The notes: generated by a model from the sequence alone, not told the origin. Shown: positions 1-9,173, numbered from the stretch's first letter. The stretch is DNA of 64,000 nt from CADEDH01 sp039201605 (GCA_039201605.1 JBCCRO010000017.1:1-64000); one strand, 5' to 3'. Program-made: numbers and translations.

Positions 1-160
1 CGGGGCGGGTGGGGGGTGGGCGCTGGGGCCGCCTCGGGGGGGGCGGGGTGCGGGGGGGGGGGGCGGGGGCGGGGCCCCCCCCCGACGGTGCTCCTCGTTC
101 GGGCCGATCAGGCGGCCGGATGGGGATGGGGATGGGGGTGGGGATGGGGATGCGGGTGCG
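1..160. repeat. G-rich low-complexity tract with hexamer run
   Basis: The + strand is almost entirely G-runs. Positions 121-151 hold a tandem GGGGAT-type hexamer run, and 13-70 consist of long G and GGGGC blocks. It lies just past the stop codon of the gene at 161. The open frames here are compositional artefacts. Several G4 runs with short loops could form a G-quadruplex, and the tract may equally mark a contig edge or polymerase slippage. Confidence 0.6.
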
Positions 161-1057
161 TCATGAGGTCACCTCCTTTCCTGCTCGTGGTTGACGATCG
201 GAGAGCGGGGGTTCGCCGGCGACGGCGGCGGGGCGTGGCGGCCGGTCGTCGGCCCGGTTGCCGGTCGGGCCCCGTTCACAGGCCATCGAGGTGAGCGAGG
301 CGTTGCGGATCAGGGTCGTCCGGGCGCGATCGGTGACGGCCCGGAAGGAGAAACCGTCGGCCACCCAGATGTCGGCCGGGGTGGCCATCTTGCTGGGCCG
401 GTTCGAGGTCCGGGGCAGGGGAGGGGCGCCGTCGAGACCGACGACGTCGGCGGCCGACGGGCGACCCTCCCACGGGCGTACCGCCGAGCGGGCGGGCCAA
501 CGGATGAGCGGCCGACAGGCGTCGCAGCGAGCGTCGAGCAGGTCGACGATCATGCTGGAGCAGGTGGCCGGGCGTTTGGTGGCGTCGGTCGAGGCCGTCT
601 GGGTGAAGCGGTCCACCGCCCGCAGGCCGCCGCGGGCGATGTGGCTGCGGCTGCCATCGGGGGCCAGTCGTTGGAGGATGGCGGTCGAGCCGATGATGAC
701 GCAGCGCGACCAGGAGTACTCGACGTCGTCGAACTCCAGACGCAGTCGGGCGGCCGTGGTCATGGCCCGGCGGCACGTCGTCGAGCCACGGGGGCGGGCC
801 AGGCCGACGAGCTCGTAGGCGTCGATGAACTCGTCGACGCTGCGGGTGAGCATGCCCTTGGGGCCGAGCTCGACCGTGCGCAGGCCGTCATCGCCCGGGA
901 TCGCCATGGCGACATGGGTCCACTGCTCGCCGGCCAGCGTCATCATCGTCTGAACCGAGCACGGCCGCCGGCCGAAGAGCAGGTCCCCCGGTTCCGCCGC
1001 TATCGCCATCCCCGCTTGGTGGAACCGTTCCTCATCGATCGGAAAGTCGCTCTGCAT
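161..1057 (-). CDS. permuted papain-like (YiiX/NlpC-type) hypothetical protein
   Basis: A protein of 298 aa if started at the ATG at 1057, which a GAGGG precedes closely; longer starts add only low-complexity residues. After about 25 residues come a GDLLFGRR motif, then WTHVAMAI with a likely active-site His, and much later TCSSMIVDLLDA with a likely active-site Cys. The order His first, Cys second is that of circularly permuted papain-fold amidases (YiiX-like). No signal peptide or membrane helix is visible, so it is probably cytoplasmic. The last 60 residues are basic and disordered. Substrate is unknown. The fold assignment rests on motif order only. Confidence 0.55.
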   Translation of the reverse strand: MQSDFPIDEERFHQAGMAIAAEPGDLLFGRRPCSVQTMMTLAGEQWTHVAMAIPGDDGLRTVELGPKGMLTRSVDEFIDAYELVGLARPRGSTTCRRAMTTAARLRLEFDDVEYSWSRCVIIGSTAILQRLAPDGSRSHIARGGLRAVDRFTQTASTDATKRPATCSSMIVDLLDARCDACRPLIRWPARSAVRPWEGRPSAADVVGLDGAPPLPRTSNRPSKMATPADIWVADGFSFRAVTDRARTTLIRNASLTSMACERGPTGNRADDRPPRPAAVAGEPPLSDRQPRAGKEVTS

Positions 1058-1195
1058 AGCCCTCAGCCAACGGAGCCGAGGCGTGGGCGTCTGGTGACCC
1101 GGGTACCCAGACGAGGCCCCGATCGAGGGGCACGAGCGCGCGCGAGAAACCGGACCTTCAGGGACGGTTACACCCGTGAGGGACAATCATCGACA

Positions 1196-2551
1196 ATGGG
1201 TGCGCAGGTCTCGGACGCCGGAGGGCACGGCTCGGTCGCCGCTGTCCGCTGGGTGCTGGAGACCATGATCGCCGGGCCGACCGCAGGCTGGGAGCGACCC
1301 CGGGCCTCGGTGGCGACGTGGATCCTGGTGCACACCTTCGTCGTGGTGGTGTTCGTGATCACCGTCGTCGTGGCCGGCCTGGTCTCGTCGGTCGTGTGGG
1401 CCCCGGTCGTCCTGGTGGTGTGGGCCCTGCTCGGTTCGGGCCTGATCCTGCGGCTCACGTGGCTGCTGTGGCCGTCGTCGGCGCCGACGGCCCTGCGGTC
1501 CTGCACCTCGCCCCGGCTCCCGGTCGAGGTGAAGTTCGGCTTGTTCTTCTTCGTCTGGTCGGCGGCCTTCGTCGCCGCTCAGCGTCTCGGCCTGGTCGCC
1601 GTGGTGGGGTTGGTGGCGACCGGGGCGATCACCGGCGGCCTCCGACTGGCCGGGCTCGACGCCCTCACCGGCCCCGTCCGTCGCCGCTGGCACTACGTGT
1701 CGACGCTGTTCTCCCCGCTGGGCCTGGTCACCGTGGTGTCGGTGGTGCTGCTCATCGTTGCGCTGTTCGCCGCCACCCGACCCGTCGTCAACGCCGAGTT
1801 CCGCACGATGGAGATGATCGTGGAGGAGTGGCTCGCCATCGACCTCGACCGCGACAACCGGCTCGCCATCGTGCTGGTGTGGCCGGCCATGAGCCCGGTG
1901 GTGGTGTTGGTGTGCGAGGTGGTGTCGGCGGTCAACCGCTACGACCACGGGCAGCGTCGGCAGTTGATCGAGCTCGAGCGTCGCCACGAGCGGGATCGGC
2001 TGGCCCAGGAGCTGCACGACGGGGCCATCCTGTCCGGCCTCGGCCACCTCCGGCGCCGCACCCCCGACCCCGAGCAGCGCCGTCTCATCAGCGCCCTGGA
2101 GCTGCAGCTGCGCGGCCTCCAGAGCGAGCGCCATGTCGATCGGGGCCCGCGCACGATCCGCTCCGCGCTCCGCCACCCCCTGCACGGGGCGACCCTGCTC
2201 GGCGTCGACGTCGAGCTCGACGTCGACGCCGACGTGCTGGACGCCGCGGTGGCGGGCCGTTCGGCTCTCCTCGTCGAGCGCCTGGCCATGCTCCAGATCA
2301 ACAACTCCGCCGCCGTCGAGGCATCGAGCGCGATTCTCGCCATCCGGCACCTCCCCCGCGAGCTCCTGGTGACGTATATCGACGACGGCGGAGGCTTCGA
2401 TCCCGCCGTCATCACCACGGCGGGAGGCGGCATGGCACGACTGGAACACGACATCGGCGAGCTCGGAGGCAGGCTGACCTTCGAACGACAGGAGCGGGGG
2501 ACGGCGTCCACCGCACACCTGCCGCTCGAATCGAACCGGCAGGACCGGTGA
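1196..2551 (+). CDS. membrane sensor histidine kinase (HisKA_3-like)
   Basis: A protein of 451 aa. The N-terminal half has about six hydrophobic segments (roughly residues 38-210). They are followed by an ERDRLAQELHDG box at about 267-276, with H274 as the likely phospho-acceptor. This is the H-box style of the NarL/DesK group of kinases. The C-terminal ATPase region has INNSAAVEAS and DDGGGFD motifs. Its stop codon overlaps by one base the start of the response regulator behind it, so the two form a two-component operon. The start was chosen as the first ATG before the membrane region; the open frame continues far upstream but is antisense shadow of the previous gene. Signal sensed is unknown. 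Confidence 0.8.
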   Translation: MGAQVSDAGGHGSVAAVRWVLETMIAGPTAGWERPRASVATWILVHTFVVVVFVITVVVAGLVSSVVWAPVVLVVWALLGSGLILRLTWLLWPSSAPTALRSCTSPRLPVEVKFGLFFFVWSAAFVAAQRLGLVAVVGLVATGAITGGLRLAGLDALTGPVRRRWHYVSTLFSPLGLVTVVSVVLLIVALFAATRPVVNAEFRTMEMIVEEWLAIDLDRDNRLAIVLVWPAMSPVVVLVCEVVSAVNRYDHGQRRQLIELERRHERDRLAQELHDGAILSGLGHLRRRTPDPEQRRLISALELQLRGLQSERHVDRGPRTIRSALRHPLHGATLLGVDVELDVDADVLDAAVAGRSALLVERLAMLQINNSAAVEASSAILAIRHLPRELLVTYIDDGGGFDPAVITTAGGGMARLEHDIGELGGRLTFERQERGTASTAHLPLESNRQDR

Positions 2552-3339
2552 TGGCGCCCGTGGTCGTCGTCATCGACGACGAGCCCGTGATCGGGGCCGG
2601 CATCCAGGCCGGGCTGCGGACCGAGGCGGCGGCGGATCTCGACGTGCGGTACGTCGACCGGCCCCGCCGGCTGCGGCAGCTGGCGGTCCTGCCCCATGTC
2701 ACCCACGCCGTGGTCGACCTGTCCTACGGCCGGGATGACCTCGACGGGCCGGCGCTGCGGCCGGAGTTGGAGACCGGGAGCGACGCGATCGCCTACCTGC
2801 GGGCGCAGTGCCCGTCGTGCGAGATCGTGGTCGCCACCCGCAACGACACCGAGCTGGCGACCGAGATGGCCGTCGCCGTCCGCCAGACGTGGCCCGAGAT
2901 CCGGTTCCTGCACAAGGCCGACGAGGGTCTCACCGAACGGGTCGAGGCCTTCGTGCTCGGTCGGGCGGTGCGGGACAACGCCGAGATCGCCCTCGACCTG
3001 GCCGGCGTCGACCCGGTTCCCCTCGAACGGCTGAAGCTGGTGGTGTCGGCCACCGCCCGCCCCCGACCGGTGGCCCGGCTGCTGATGACCCTGGCCGACC
3101 AACCGGTCTCGATCGGTCGCCGGGAGGTGGCGGCCCGTCTCGGGATGAGCGACAACTACGTGCGGGCCCTGGCCCACGACGTGGCGGTGGAGCTGCTCGA
3201 CCGTCGACTGCTGCGGGGCGAACGAGGCGGCATCGGCAGCCTGTGGCGGTGGTCGCGGGCCCGCCGAGGGATGCTGCGACGAGCCCTCGTGCCGTCACTC
3301 CTGATGGCGGAACCGACGGCCGAATTCGTCGGGCTCTGA
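2551..3339 (+). CDS. response regulator with C-terminal helix-turn-helix-like domain
   Basis: A protein of 262 aa beginning with a receiver domain: VVVIDDEP at 4-11 (acidic pocket), a likely phospho-Asp at D56 in VVDLSYG and the conserved Lys at K122 in FLHKAD. The region from about 150 is helical, and REVAARLGMSDNYVRAL near 190-206 reads as a helix-turn-helix. It is translationally coupled to the kinase (TGATG junction). The long insertion after D56 is unusual for a receiver. The output domain is not a standard LuxR or winged-helix type that I recognise; DNA binding is inferred. Confidence 0.75.
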   Translation: MAPVVVVIDDEPVIGAGIQAGLRTEAAADLDVRYVDRPRRLRQLAVLPHVTHAVVDLSYGRDDLDGPALRPELETGSDAIAYLRAQCPSCEIVVATRNDTELATEMAVAVRQTWPEIRFLHKADEGLTERVEAFVLGRAVRDNAEIALDLAGVDPVPLERLKLVVSATARPRPVARLLMTLADQPVSIGRREVAARLGMSDNYVRALAHDVAVELLDRRLLRGERGGIGSLWRWSRARRGMLRRALVPSLLMAEPTAEFVGL

Positions 3340-3433
3340 ATTTTCTCGTTCCGGACCAACCGCCTCGGGCCGGCGGCGGCGTGTGAACGGTGGCCGCAGA
3401 TCGGCCGCTAGGTATCGGCGGAGGGTAGTCGTC

Positions 3434-3559
3434 ATGTCCGAGGAGTTCATCGCGCTTGCGGTGGTGTCATCGCTGTCCATGGGGTGGTGCGTCGGCGTAC
3501 CGCTGCTGGTGCGATTGGTGATCGTGGGGATGGAGCGCCTGTGCAGGGCCAGGAGCTGA
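3434..3559 (+). CDS. 41-aa possible membrane peptide
   Basis: A short open frame starting ATG TCC GAG GAG, preceded by GGAGGG with about nine bases of spacing. The predicted peptide has one hydrophobic helix (about residues 6-33) and a basic C-terminal end, as in small membrane proteins. It sits directly behind the two-component pair and ahead of a hairpin at 3581. No family recognised. It could be a chance frame, but the ribosome site and helix argue mildly for a real gene. Confidence 0.3.
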   Translation: MSEEFIALAVVSSLSMGWCVGVPLLVRLVIVGMERLCRARS

Positions 3560-3580
3560 CCGTCGGGGTGGGAGCCGGAC

Positions 3581-3609
3581 GGCCGAGGGCGGTCGGGCTT
3601 TCCTCGGCC
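3581..3609 (+). terminator. hairpin behind the two-component operon
   Basis: Arms GGCCGAGG (3581-3588) and CCTCGGCC (3602-3609) pair perfectly over 8 bp with a 13-nt loop. There is no T-run, as is usual in high-GC genomes. Placement between two same-strand transcription units fits a terminator. Confidence 0.4.
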
Positions 3610-3672
3610 TCGATCGCGACGCACACTTGAACGGACGGTCGGTTTGTCCTCGACGGCGAAGGGATGTGGCGC

Positions 3673-4899
3673 ATGGGTGTGGTGGAAACCGTTCGATCGG
3701 TGGTTCGGTTCAAACCCATCGAGCTCGACGGGACAACCCGGCGGCTGAGCCGGGCGGCCGACGTCGACGATCTGCGGCGCCTGGCCAAGCGTCGTCTCCC
3801 CCGGGGCGTGTTCGACTACATCGACGGCGGGGCCGAGGACGAGCGCACCCTCGAACGCAATGCGTCGGGCTTCCGTCGCCTGGAGTTCCGGCCCCGGGTG
3901 CTGCGCGACGTCTCGAACGTCGACACCACGACCACCATCCTCGGCACCGAGCGCCCGATGCCCCTGATCCTGTCACCGACCGGGTTCACCCGGATCGCCG
4001 ACTCCCAGGGTGAGCTCGCCGTGGCCCGGGCCGCCCAACGGGCCGGACTGCCCTACGGGCTGTCGACCCTCAGCACCCGCTCGATCGAGGAGGTGGCGGC
4101 GGTCTCGGCGGGACCGAAGTGGTACCAGGTCTACACCTGGCGGGATCGGGGCCTGGTGAAGGACATGCTCGACCGGGCGGCCGGGGCCGGCTACGAGGCC
4201 ATCCAGCTCACCGTCGACACCCCCGTCCTCGGCCGTCGGGAGCGGGACGTGCGCCGGGGCTACACCCTCCCGCCCAAGATCGGCCTCGACACCATCGTCG
4301 ACGGCATCATCCACCCGGGGTGGACGCTCGACTTCCTCCGCAACGAACCGATCACCTTCTCCAACGTCGCCGCCTCCAACCCGGCCGGCGACGGCTCGGC
4401 CTCGGCGGTGAGCCTGGCCGAGTACATGAATTCCCAGTTTGACGCCTCCCTGTCGTGGGCCGACGTCGAGTGGCTGCAGTCGGTGTGGTCGGGGCCCATC
4501 GTCCTCAAGGGGATCCAGACCGTGGCCGATGCCGAGCTGGCGGTGAAGGCCGGGGTCGACGCCATCGCCCTGTCCAACCACGGCGGTCGGCAGCTCGACG
4601 ACGCCCCCTCGATCATCGAGCTGGTGGAACCGGTGGCCCAGGCCGTCGGTGGCCGTATCGAGATCTACTGCGACGGCGGGGTACGCCGGGGCAGCGACAT
4701 CGTGAAGGCTCTGGCCCTCGGCGCCACGGCCTCCATGGTCGGCCGCCCCTACCTGTACGCCCTCGGCGCCGGCGGCGAGCGGGGGGTCGACCACGTGCTC
4801 GACTTCTTCGCCACCGGGATGCGCCGCACCATGGCCCTGTCCGGATGCCAGAGCATCGCCGACATCGGCCCCGACCTCGTACGGTGGCGAACCGCATGA
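3673..4899 (+). CDS. FMN-dependent alpha-hydroxy-acid dehydrogenase (LldD/MftD-like)
   Basis: A protein of 408 aa from the ATG at 3673, which has GAAGGG ten bases upstream; an ATG three codons earlier is also possible. The whole length matches the FMN alpha-hydroxy-acid oxidase TIM barrel: FDYIDGGAEDE near the N terminus, QLTVDTP mid-barrel, and SNHGGRQLD with the catalytic His at about 303 and the substrate Arg two residues after the GG. YCDGGVRRG and the C-terminal phosphate site (ALGATASMVGRPYLYAL) are intact. Members oxidise L-lactate, mandelate, glycolate or, in mycofactocin systems (MftD), an unknown peptide-derived substrate. No mycofactocin genes are in view. It overlaps the amidotransferase gene by 4 bases. 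Confidence 0.85.
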   Translation: MGVVETVRSVVRFKPIELDGTTRRLSRAADVDDLRRLAKRRLPRGVFDYIDGGAEDERTLERNASGFRRLEFRPRVLRDVSNVDTTTTILGTERPMPLILSPTGFTRIADSQGELAVARAAQRAGLPYGLSTLSTRSIEEVAAVSAGPKWYQVYTWRDRGLVKDMLDRAAGAGYEAIQLTVDTPVLGRRERDVRRGYTLPPKIGLDTIVDGIIHPGWTLDFLRNEPITFSNVAASNPAGDGSASAVSLAEYMNSQFDASLSWADVEWLQSVWSGPIVLKGIQTVADAELAVKAGVDAIALSNHGGRQLDDAPSIIELVEPVAQAVGGRIEIYCDGGVRRGSDIVKALALGATASMVGRPYLYALGAGGERGVDHVLDFFATGMRRTMALSGCQSIADIGPDLVRWRTA

Positions 4900-5633
4900 C
4901 CCCCACCTCCCGACGCGCCCTCGTCGTCATCCACGATCCCGAGGAACGGGCCTCGATCGTCGGTCGACGACTGGTCCACCACGGCTACTCGCTCGAACGG
5001 TTCGCCGTCGTCGACGACATGGTCCAGCCCCGGAGCGACCGACCCTTCCCCGACCCGGGTGACTACGACCTGATCGTGGTGATGGGCGCCATCTATTCGG
5101 TCTACGACACGGCCGCCATCGGATCGTGGATCGAGCGGGAGCTCGACTTCCTCCGAGCCGCCGACGCACTCGGGGTGCCCGTGTTCGGCATCTGTTTCGG
5201 CGGTCAGGCTCTGGCCGCCGCCCACGGCGGCCGGGTGGTGCGGGCGGAGCGGTCACAGATCGGCTGGTATCCGGTGCCCGAGGCCGACGGCATTCCCGGC
5301 GGGCCCTGGATGCAGTGGCACAACGATCGCCTGGAGGCGCCGCCCGAGGCCCGGGTGCTCTCGGTGGACGGGTACGGGGTGCAGGCCTTCGTGCTCGGCC
5401 GAAACCTCGGTCTGCAGTTCCATCCCGAGGTCGATCGGGCCCACCTCGACGCCTGGCTGGCCGGTGGTGGTCTGGAGGAACTGGCCACAGCCGGTGTCGA
5501 TGCGACGGCGCTCGTGGCCGACACCGACCGCTGCGTCGACGAGAACCGCACCAACGCCCTGGTCGACTGGTTCCTGGCCGAGGTGGCCGAGGCGCCGGGC
5601 TCACCCCTCGATCGGGGTGCGGCCGGGGCCTGA
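4896..5633 (+). CDS. class I glutamine amidotransferase (GMP synthase-like)
   Basis: A protein of 245 aa whose ATG overlaps the previous stop (ATGA), so it is probably co-translated with the hydroxy-acid dehydrogenase. The nucleophile elbow is FGICFGGQ with Cys at about 100, and LQFHPEVD carries the catalytic His at about 176, with the acidic partner two residues later. No synthetase domain is fused, so it belongs to the stand-alone GATase1 group annotated as type 1 glutamine amidotransferases, which deliver ammonia from glutamine to an unknown acceptor. Pairing with a flavin oxidoreductase hints at a small-molecule pathway, but this is inference. Confidence 0.8.
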   Translation: MTPTSRRALVVIHDPEERASIVGRRLVHHGYSLERFAVVDDMVQPRSDRPFPDPGDYDLIVVMGAIYSVYDTAAIGSWIERELDFLRAADALGVPVFGICFGGQALAAAHGGRVVRAERSQIGWYPVPEADGIPGGPWMQWHNDRLEAPPEARVLSVDGYGVQAFVLGRNLGLQFHPEVDRAHLDAWLAGGGLEELATAGVDATALVADTDRCVDENRTNALVDWFLAEVAEAPGSPLDRGAAGA

Positions 5634-5686
5634 CCCCCGGGGCGATCGTCGCACCGGCGGGTGCCGGCGTGGTCCGGGCACACCTG

Positions 5687-5704
5687 GATCCGGTCGACCG
5701 GATC
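5687..5704. terminator. 18-bp perfect palindrome between convergent genes
   Basis: GATCCGGTCGACCGGATC is its own reverse complement. It lies in the 109-bp gap between two convergent genes and could fold on either transcript. A bidirectional terminator is likely; a protein-binding site is the alternative. Confidence 0.35.
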
Positions 5705-5742
5705 GCAGGGCCGGACCCGGTGAGACCGGTGGCTGCGACCCT

Positions 5743-8700
5743 CTACTCCTGGCGTTCGTCGTAGACGGTGAAACCGGCGGCCAGGTAGTTGGGCAGGGCC
5801 CGGGGGTGGTCGTCGGTGCAGGTGTGGAGCCACACCCGCTCGACGTCGGGGGTGTCCCAGGCGGCGTCGATGGCGGCGTCGAGGAACCGGCGGCCGAGAC
5901 CCCGCCCGACGGCGGACGGGAGCAGCCCGAAATAGGCGATCTCCACGTCGGTGGGTTGGGAGCCGTCGAGTTCCACGTAGCCGATGGCCTCGCCGTCGAC
6001 GGTGGCGATCCAGGTCCGGTAGCCCTCGGCGTAGGCCAACCGATGCCAGGCCGCCGAATCCCAGTCGGCCCGATCGGTCCACTTGTAGTCGGCGCCCACC
6101 TCGGCGTAGTACCGACGGTTGAGCTCGGGGTCCGGCGGGTCGACGAGGGTCATCGTCGGGGTGGGAGGCTGCTCGTCCGACTCGCCGTCGCGGCTGTTGC
6201 GGTCGTCGTCGCCCGTCGCCTCGTCCGTCTCCCCGGTGTTGTCGTCGGCCCGCACGTGTTCCGACCGGTGGCGCATCTCGATGTAGGTCACGGTGACCGG
6301 GGCCGGTGGTGGTGCGTCGTCGGGGGCCACAACGGGGGGTGCCAGATGCGAGAGGTCGGCCGCCGGCCGGTCGGGGTCGGTGGCCGCCTCGGGCGGGTCG
6401 CCGTCGCCTCGGGCGGGCAGGGCGGCGGTGGGTGCCGACAGCAGGGCCGCTTCGGCCTCGATGTCCGGAGAGGTGTCATCGGCGGCGGGATCGGCCCCGG
6501 CGTCGGGCTCGTCCTCCGGTGGCTGGCCGTCGGTGGCTCGACCGTTGCGACCATCGGGGCCGGTGGACAGGGGAGCGGCGACGGTGATGGCGCCGTCGCC
6601 CACACCGGGCGCCGACGGAGGCGCATCGCCCCCCGGGTTCGGGTCGATGCCGACGGGCATGGCCGCCGTCGGGCCGGCGCCCGCGGTCGGAGGGCCGGTC
6701 GGTTCGGGAGCCGGCGCCGGGCCGGTGAAACCGGAGGCTGCCGCCGGGCCGGGAGCTGCGACGGGTGGGCCGGCGCCCGCGGTCGGGGGGCCGGTCGGTT
6801 CGGGGGGCTGACCGGCGGTACCGGGGACGAGCGGGGGCCCGGCCGGTGGGGCGGCGGCCGACGACAGGCCGCCCGGTGGTGGTGGGGCGCCATCGACGGC
6901 GGCTCCCGCCCGGGCGGCGGCGGCCACCACGGCCGAGTCGGGCAGCGTGGCGGTGGCCGAGGCCATGGCGGGCTCGGGGGCGCGCACGCCGGCCGTCGAG
7001 GCGTCGGGGCCAGGCGCCGCCATCGCCGCCGACTCCTCGGTCTTGGCTTTGTTCCGATTGCGGGGTCGGAGGAACAACAGCCAGACGGCGAGGGCGGTGA
7101 GGATCACCAGGAACATCAGGATCGCCAGCAGCCGCAGCAGCCCGTTGCTGCCGGCGTCGTCCATGATCTCGTCGACCTCGTCGGCCTCGCTGATGGCGGT
7201 CTCCAGCTCGCCGGCGCTGAACGCGGCGACCGCCTGGTCCTGCTCCAGCTCGACGTCGGCCCCGATCAACCCCAGCCGCTGCAGGATCGACCGCTCGGCC
7301 TCCACCGCATCGTGCGACTCACGCACCTCGGCGGCGGCGTCGTTGGTCTCGGCCAGAGCGTCGCCCACGTCGTCGAAGGCATCCTCGTCGTCGACCGCCT
7401 CGAACAGGGGCTCCAGATCGTCGGGCAGGGCCGCTCCGGTCGGGGCCACCAGCTCCACGATGGTGTCGCGCTCCTCCACCAGCCCGTCGGCCGTGGTCAT
7501 CAGCTCACCGGCGCGCTGGAAGCGCCACTCGGTCATCGACTCCCGGATGACCAGGGGCGGGGCCCAGTCGCCTCCGGCCTCGACCAACTCGAAGTAGTCC
7601 TCCCGGGCGACGGCCCGGCTGTCGAGATCGTAGAAGTCCGGACCGTCACCTCTCGGCAGGACCCACTCGTCGACCAGATCGGCGACGGGCCCCGAAGCCA
7701 CCCGCTGCTCGTTCTCCACCAGATCGAGGAAGCGCCGCCAGTCGGCGTTGGTGAGTGACTCCTCCGGGTCGCCGTCGCCCGTGTAGGGGATGTGGTCCTG
7801 GTCGGCGGCCGCGATCACCCGGGACAGGCCGTCGGGGCCGATCTCGTCGGCGATCCGCTCCATCACACCCCACGAGGCCTGGTAGCCCCAGATCTCCTGC
7901 TCGGGGGTGTCGGGGAAATCGAAGTCGCTGAGGTCGATGGCGTCGAGGTCGGTGGTGGTGGTGGCCGGCGGCTCCGGGCGCTGCCGGCCGATGGCGTCCA
8001 TCGTCTCGGCCGCGTAGTAGTCGGCCAGGCCCTCGGTGATCCACCGGTCGGTGAACATGTCCTGGTTGAACCAGACGTGCGAGATCTCGTGGTAGAGCAC
8101 GTGCTCGTCCCGCTCGTCGCCCACCTCGATCACATCGGTGGTCGAGTCGTACCAGCCGGCGTAGCCGTAGAGGTAGGGGGCGAACGACTCCAGGATCGTC
8201 AGCTCCTCCTCGATCGGCCACGGCCGATCGACCAGTCGGGCGAGCTCCGGCAGCCCCACCTCGACCCCTTCGAGCACGTGATCCCGCCAGGCGTCGTCGC
8301 CGGGCCACGACAGCACCCGGACGTTGCTGGAGGAGTCGGCCGGGACCACCGAGGGGTCGTCGAGCACGGTGTCGAGCTGGATGACCTCCTCGTCCAGGGC
8401 GTCGTCGTTGCCCAGCGAGACGATGGCGTAGTAGGTCTCCGGGTCGAGATCGTCGGCGACCAGGCCCTCGTCGACCGAGTCGAAATCGATCTCGAAGGGC
8501 TGGGGTCCGGTGCTGCGATCCTCGAAGCCGGGAGGCAGGGCGACCCGGACGGTCGCCTCCTCGAAGTTGGGACTGGTCCAGGCGATGAAGCTGGCATAGG
8601 CCGGGTTGACCCGGGCGATGTTGTCGGACCCGGCGGCGCCGGCCGGGATGACGAAGCTGATGGTGAAGGTGGCCGACTGGCGGTAGAAGATGTTGCGCCG

Positions 8701-9078
8701 GAAGTCGATCTCGAGGATGTCGGAATCCTCGCCGGCCTCGCCCGGAATCCGCTCGAAGGGGAGCTCGCCGGAGCCGTCGGTCACCGTCAGTTCCTCGGCG
8801 TCGTCGGGAACGAGCAGGTTGTAGCCCTCGAAGTAGTACTGGAAGATGCTGTCGGCTGTGGTGACGTTGGGCTTGTCGGCCGTGATCGTCACCTCGATGG
8901 CGACCTCGATCACCCCGCGCTCGAAATTGACCGTGTAGAGATGGTCGGCCGAACTGTCGATATCCGGATCCTCGATGACCGCCCCGGCCGGCGTCGGCGT
9001 CAGGCCCACCAGGCCGATCGCCACGGCCACCGCACCGAGCAGCACCGCCAAACTCTTCCGCCGCCCCGCGTCCCTCAT
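5743..9078 (-). CDS. secreted M1-like metallopeptidase fused through one TM helix to a GNAT acetyltransferase
   Basis: A protein of 1,111 aa if started at the ATG at 9078, where the sequence becomes a signal peptide (RRKSLAVLLGAVAV... ending near AGA). Residues 30-640 form an extracellular peptidase: HEISHVWF at about 330-337 with a third ligand in WITEGLADYYA, the HExxH(18)E layout of M1-like gluzincins. A hydrophobic helix at about 647-670 ends in RPRNRNK (positive inside). A 300-residue Pro/Ala/Gly linker follows, then at 976-1111 a GNAT domain with YVELDG and LLPSAVGRGLGRR (acetyl-CoA loop). No stop separates the parts. An upstream ATG at 9150 is also possible. By topology the peptidase is outside and the transferase inside. 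It is divergent from the MMPL gene across a shared operator region. Confidence 0.8.
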   Translation of the reverse strand: MRDAGRRKSLAVLLGAVAVAIGLVGLTPTPAGAVIEDPDIDSSADHLYTVNFERGVIEVAIEVTITADKPNVTTADSIFQYYFEGYNLLVPDDAEELTVTDGSGELPFERIPGEAGEDSDILEIDFRRNIFYRQSATFTISFVIPAGAAGSDNIARVNPAYASFIAWTSPNFEEATVRVALPPGFEDRSTGPQPFEIDFDSVDEGLVADDLDPETYYAIVSLGNDDALDEEVIQLDTVLDDPSVVPADSSSNVRVLSWPGDDAWRDHVLEGVEVGLPELARLVDRPWPIEEELTILESFAPYLYGYAGWYDSTTDVIEVGDERDEHVLYHEISHVWFNQDMFTDRWITEGLADYYAAETMDAIGRQRPEPPATTTTDLDAIDLSDFDFPDTPEQEIWGYQASWGVMERIADEIGPDGLSRVIAAADQDHIPYTGDGDPEESLTNADWRRFLDLVENEQRVASGPVADLVDEWVLPRGDGPDFYDLDSRAVAREDYFELVEAGGDWAPPLVIRESMTEWRFQRAGELMTTADGLVEERDTIVELVAPTGAALPDDLEPLFEAVDDEDAFDDVGDALAETNDAAAEVRESHDAVEAERSILQRLGLIGADVELEQDQAVAAFSAGELETAISEADEVDEIMDDAGSNGLLRLLAILMFLVILTALAVWLLFLRPRNRNKAKTEESAAMAAPGPDASTAGVRAPEPAMASATATLPDSAVVAAAARAGAAVDGAPPPPGGLSSAAAPPAGPPLVPGTAGQPPEPTGPPTAGAGPPVAAPGPAAASGFTGPAPAPEPTGPPTAGAGPTAAMPVGIDPNPGGDAPPSAPGVGDGAITVAAPLSTGPDGRNGRATDGQPPEDEPDAGADPAADDTSPDIEAEAALLSAPTAALPARGDGDPPEAATDPDRPAADLSHLAPPVVAPDDAPPPAPVTVTYIEMRHRSEHVRADDNTGETDEATGDDDRNSRDGESDEQPPTPTMTLVDPPDPELNRRYYAEVGADYKWTDRADWDSAAWHRLAYAEGYRTWIATVDGEAIGYVELDGSQPTDVEIAYFGLLPSAVGRGLGRRFLDAAIDAAWDTPDVERVWLHTCTDDHPRALPNYLAAGFTVYDERQE

Positions 9079-9173
9079 ATGGAGAAAACCTAGCCCATCG
9101 CCCTCTCCAGCGGTCATCCCCGCCGTCGCCGTCGCGACCACTCGTGCCATGCGTCACGTTGACCGATTGCCAC

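Noticed and set aside
3673..5633. Mycofactocin cluster based on the MftD-like protein
   Set aside because: No mftA, mftB, mftC or mftE genes are in view, and the following gene is an unrelated amidotransferase.
5743..6153. Separate GNAT gene starting at the internal ATG at 6153
   Set aside because: No ribosome site or TANNNT box lies ahead of it and the frame is open through the linker, so a fusion is the simpler reading.
5464..7758. Long plus-strand frame of about 764 codons
   Set aside because: Antisense to the peptidase-GNAT gene; Gly/Arg-rich shadow with no domain.
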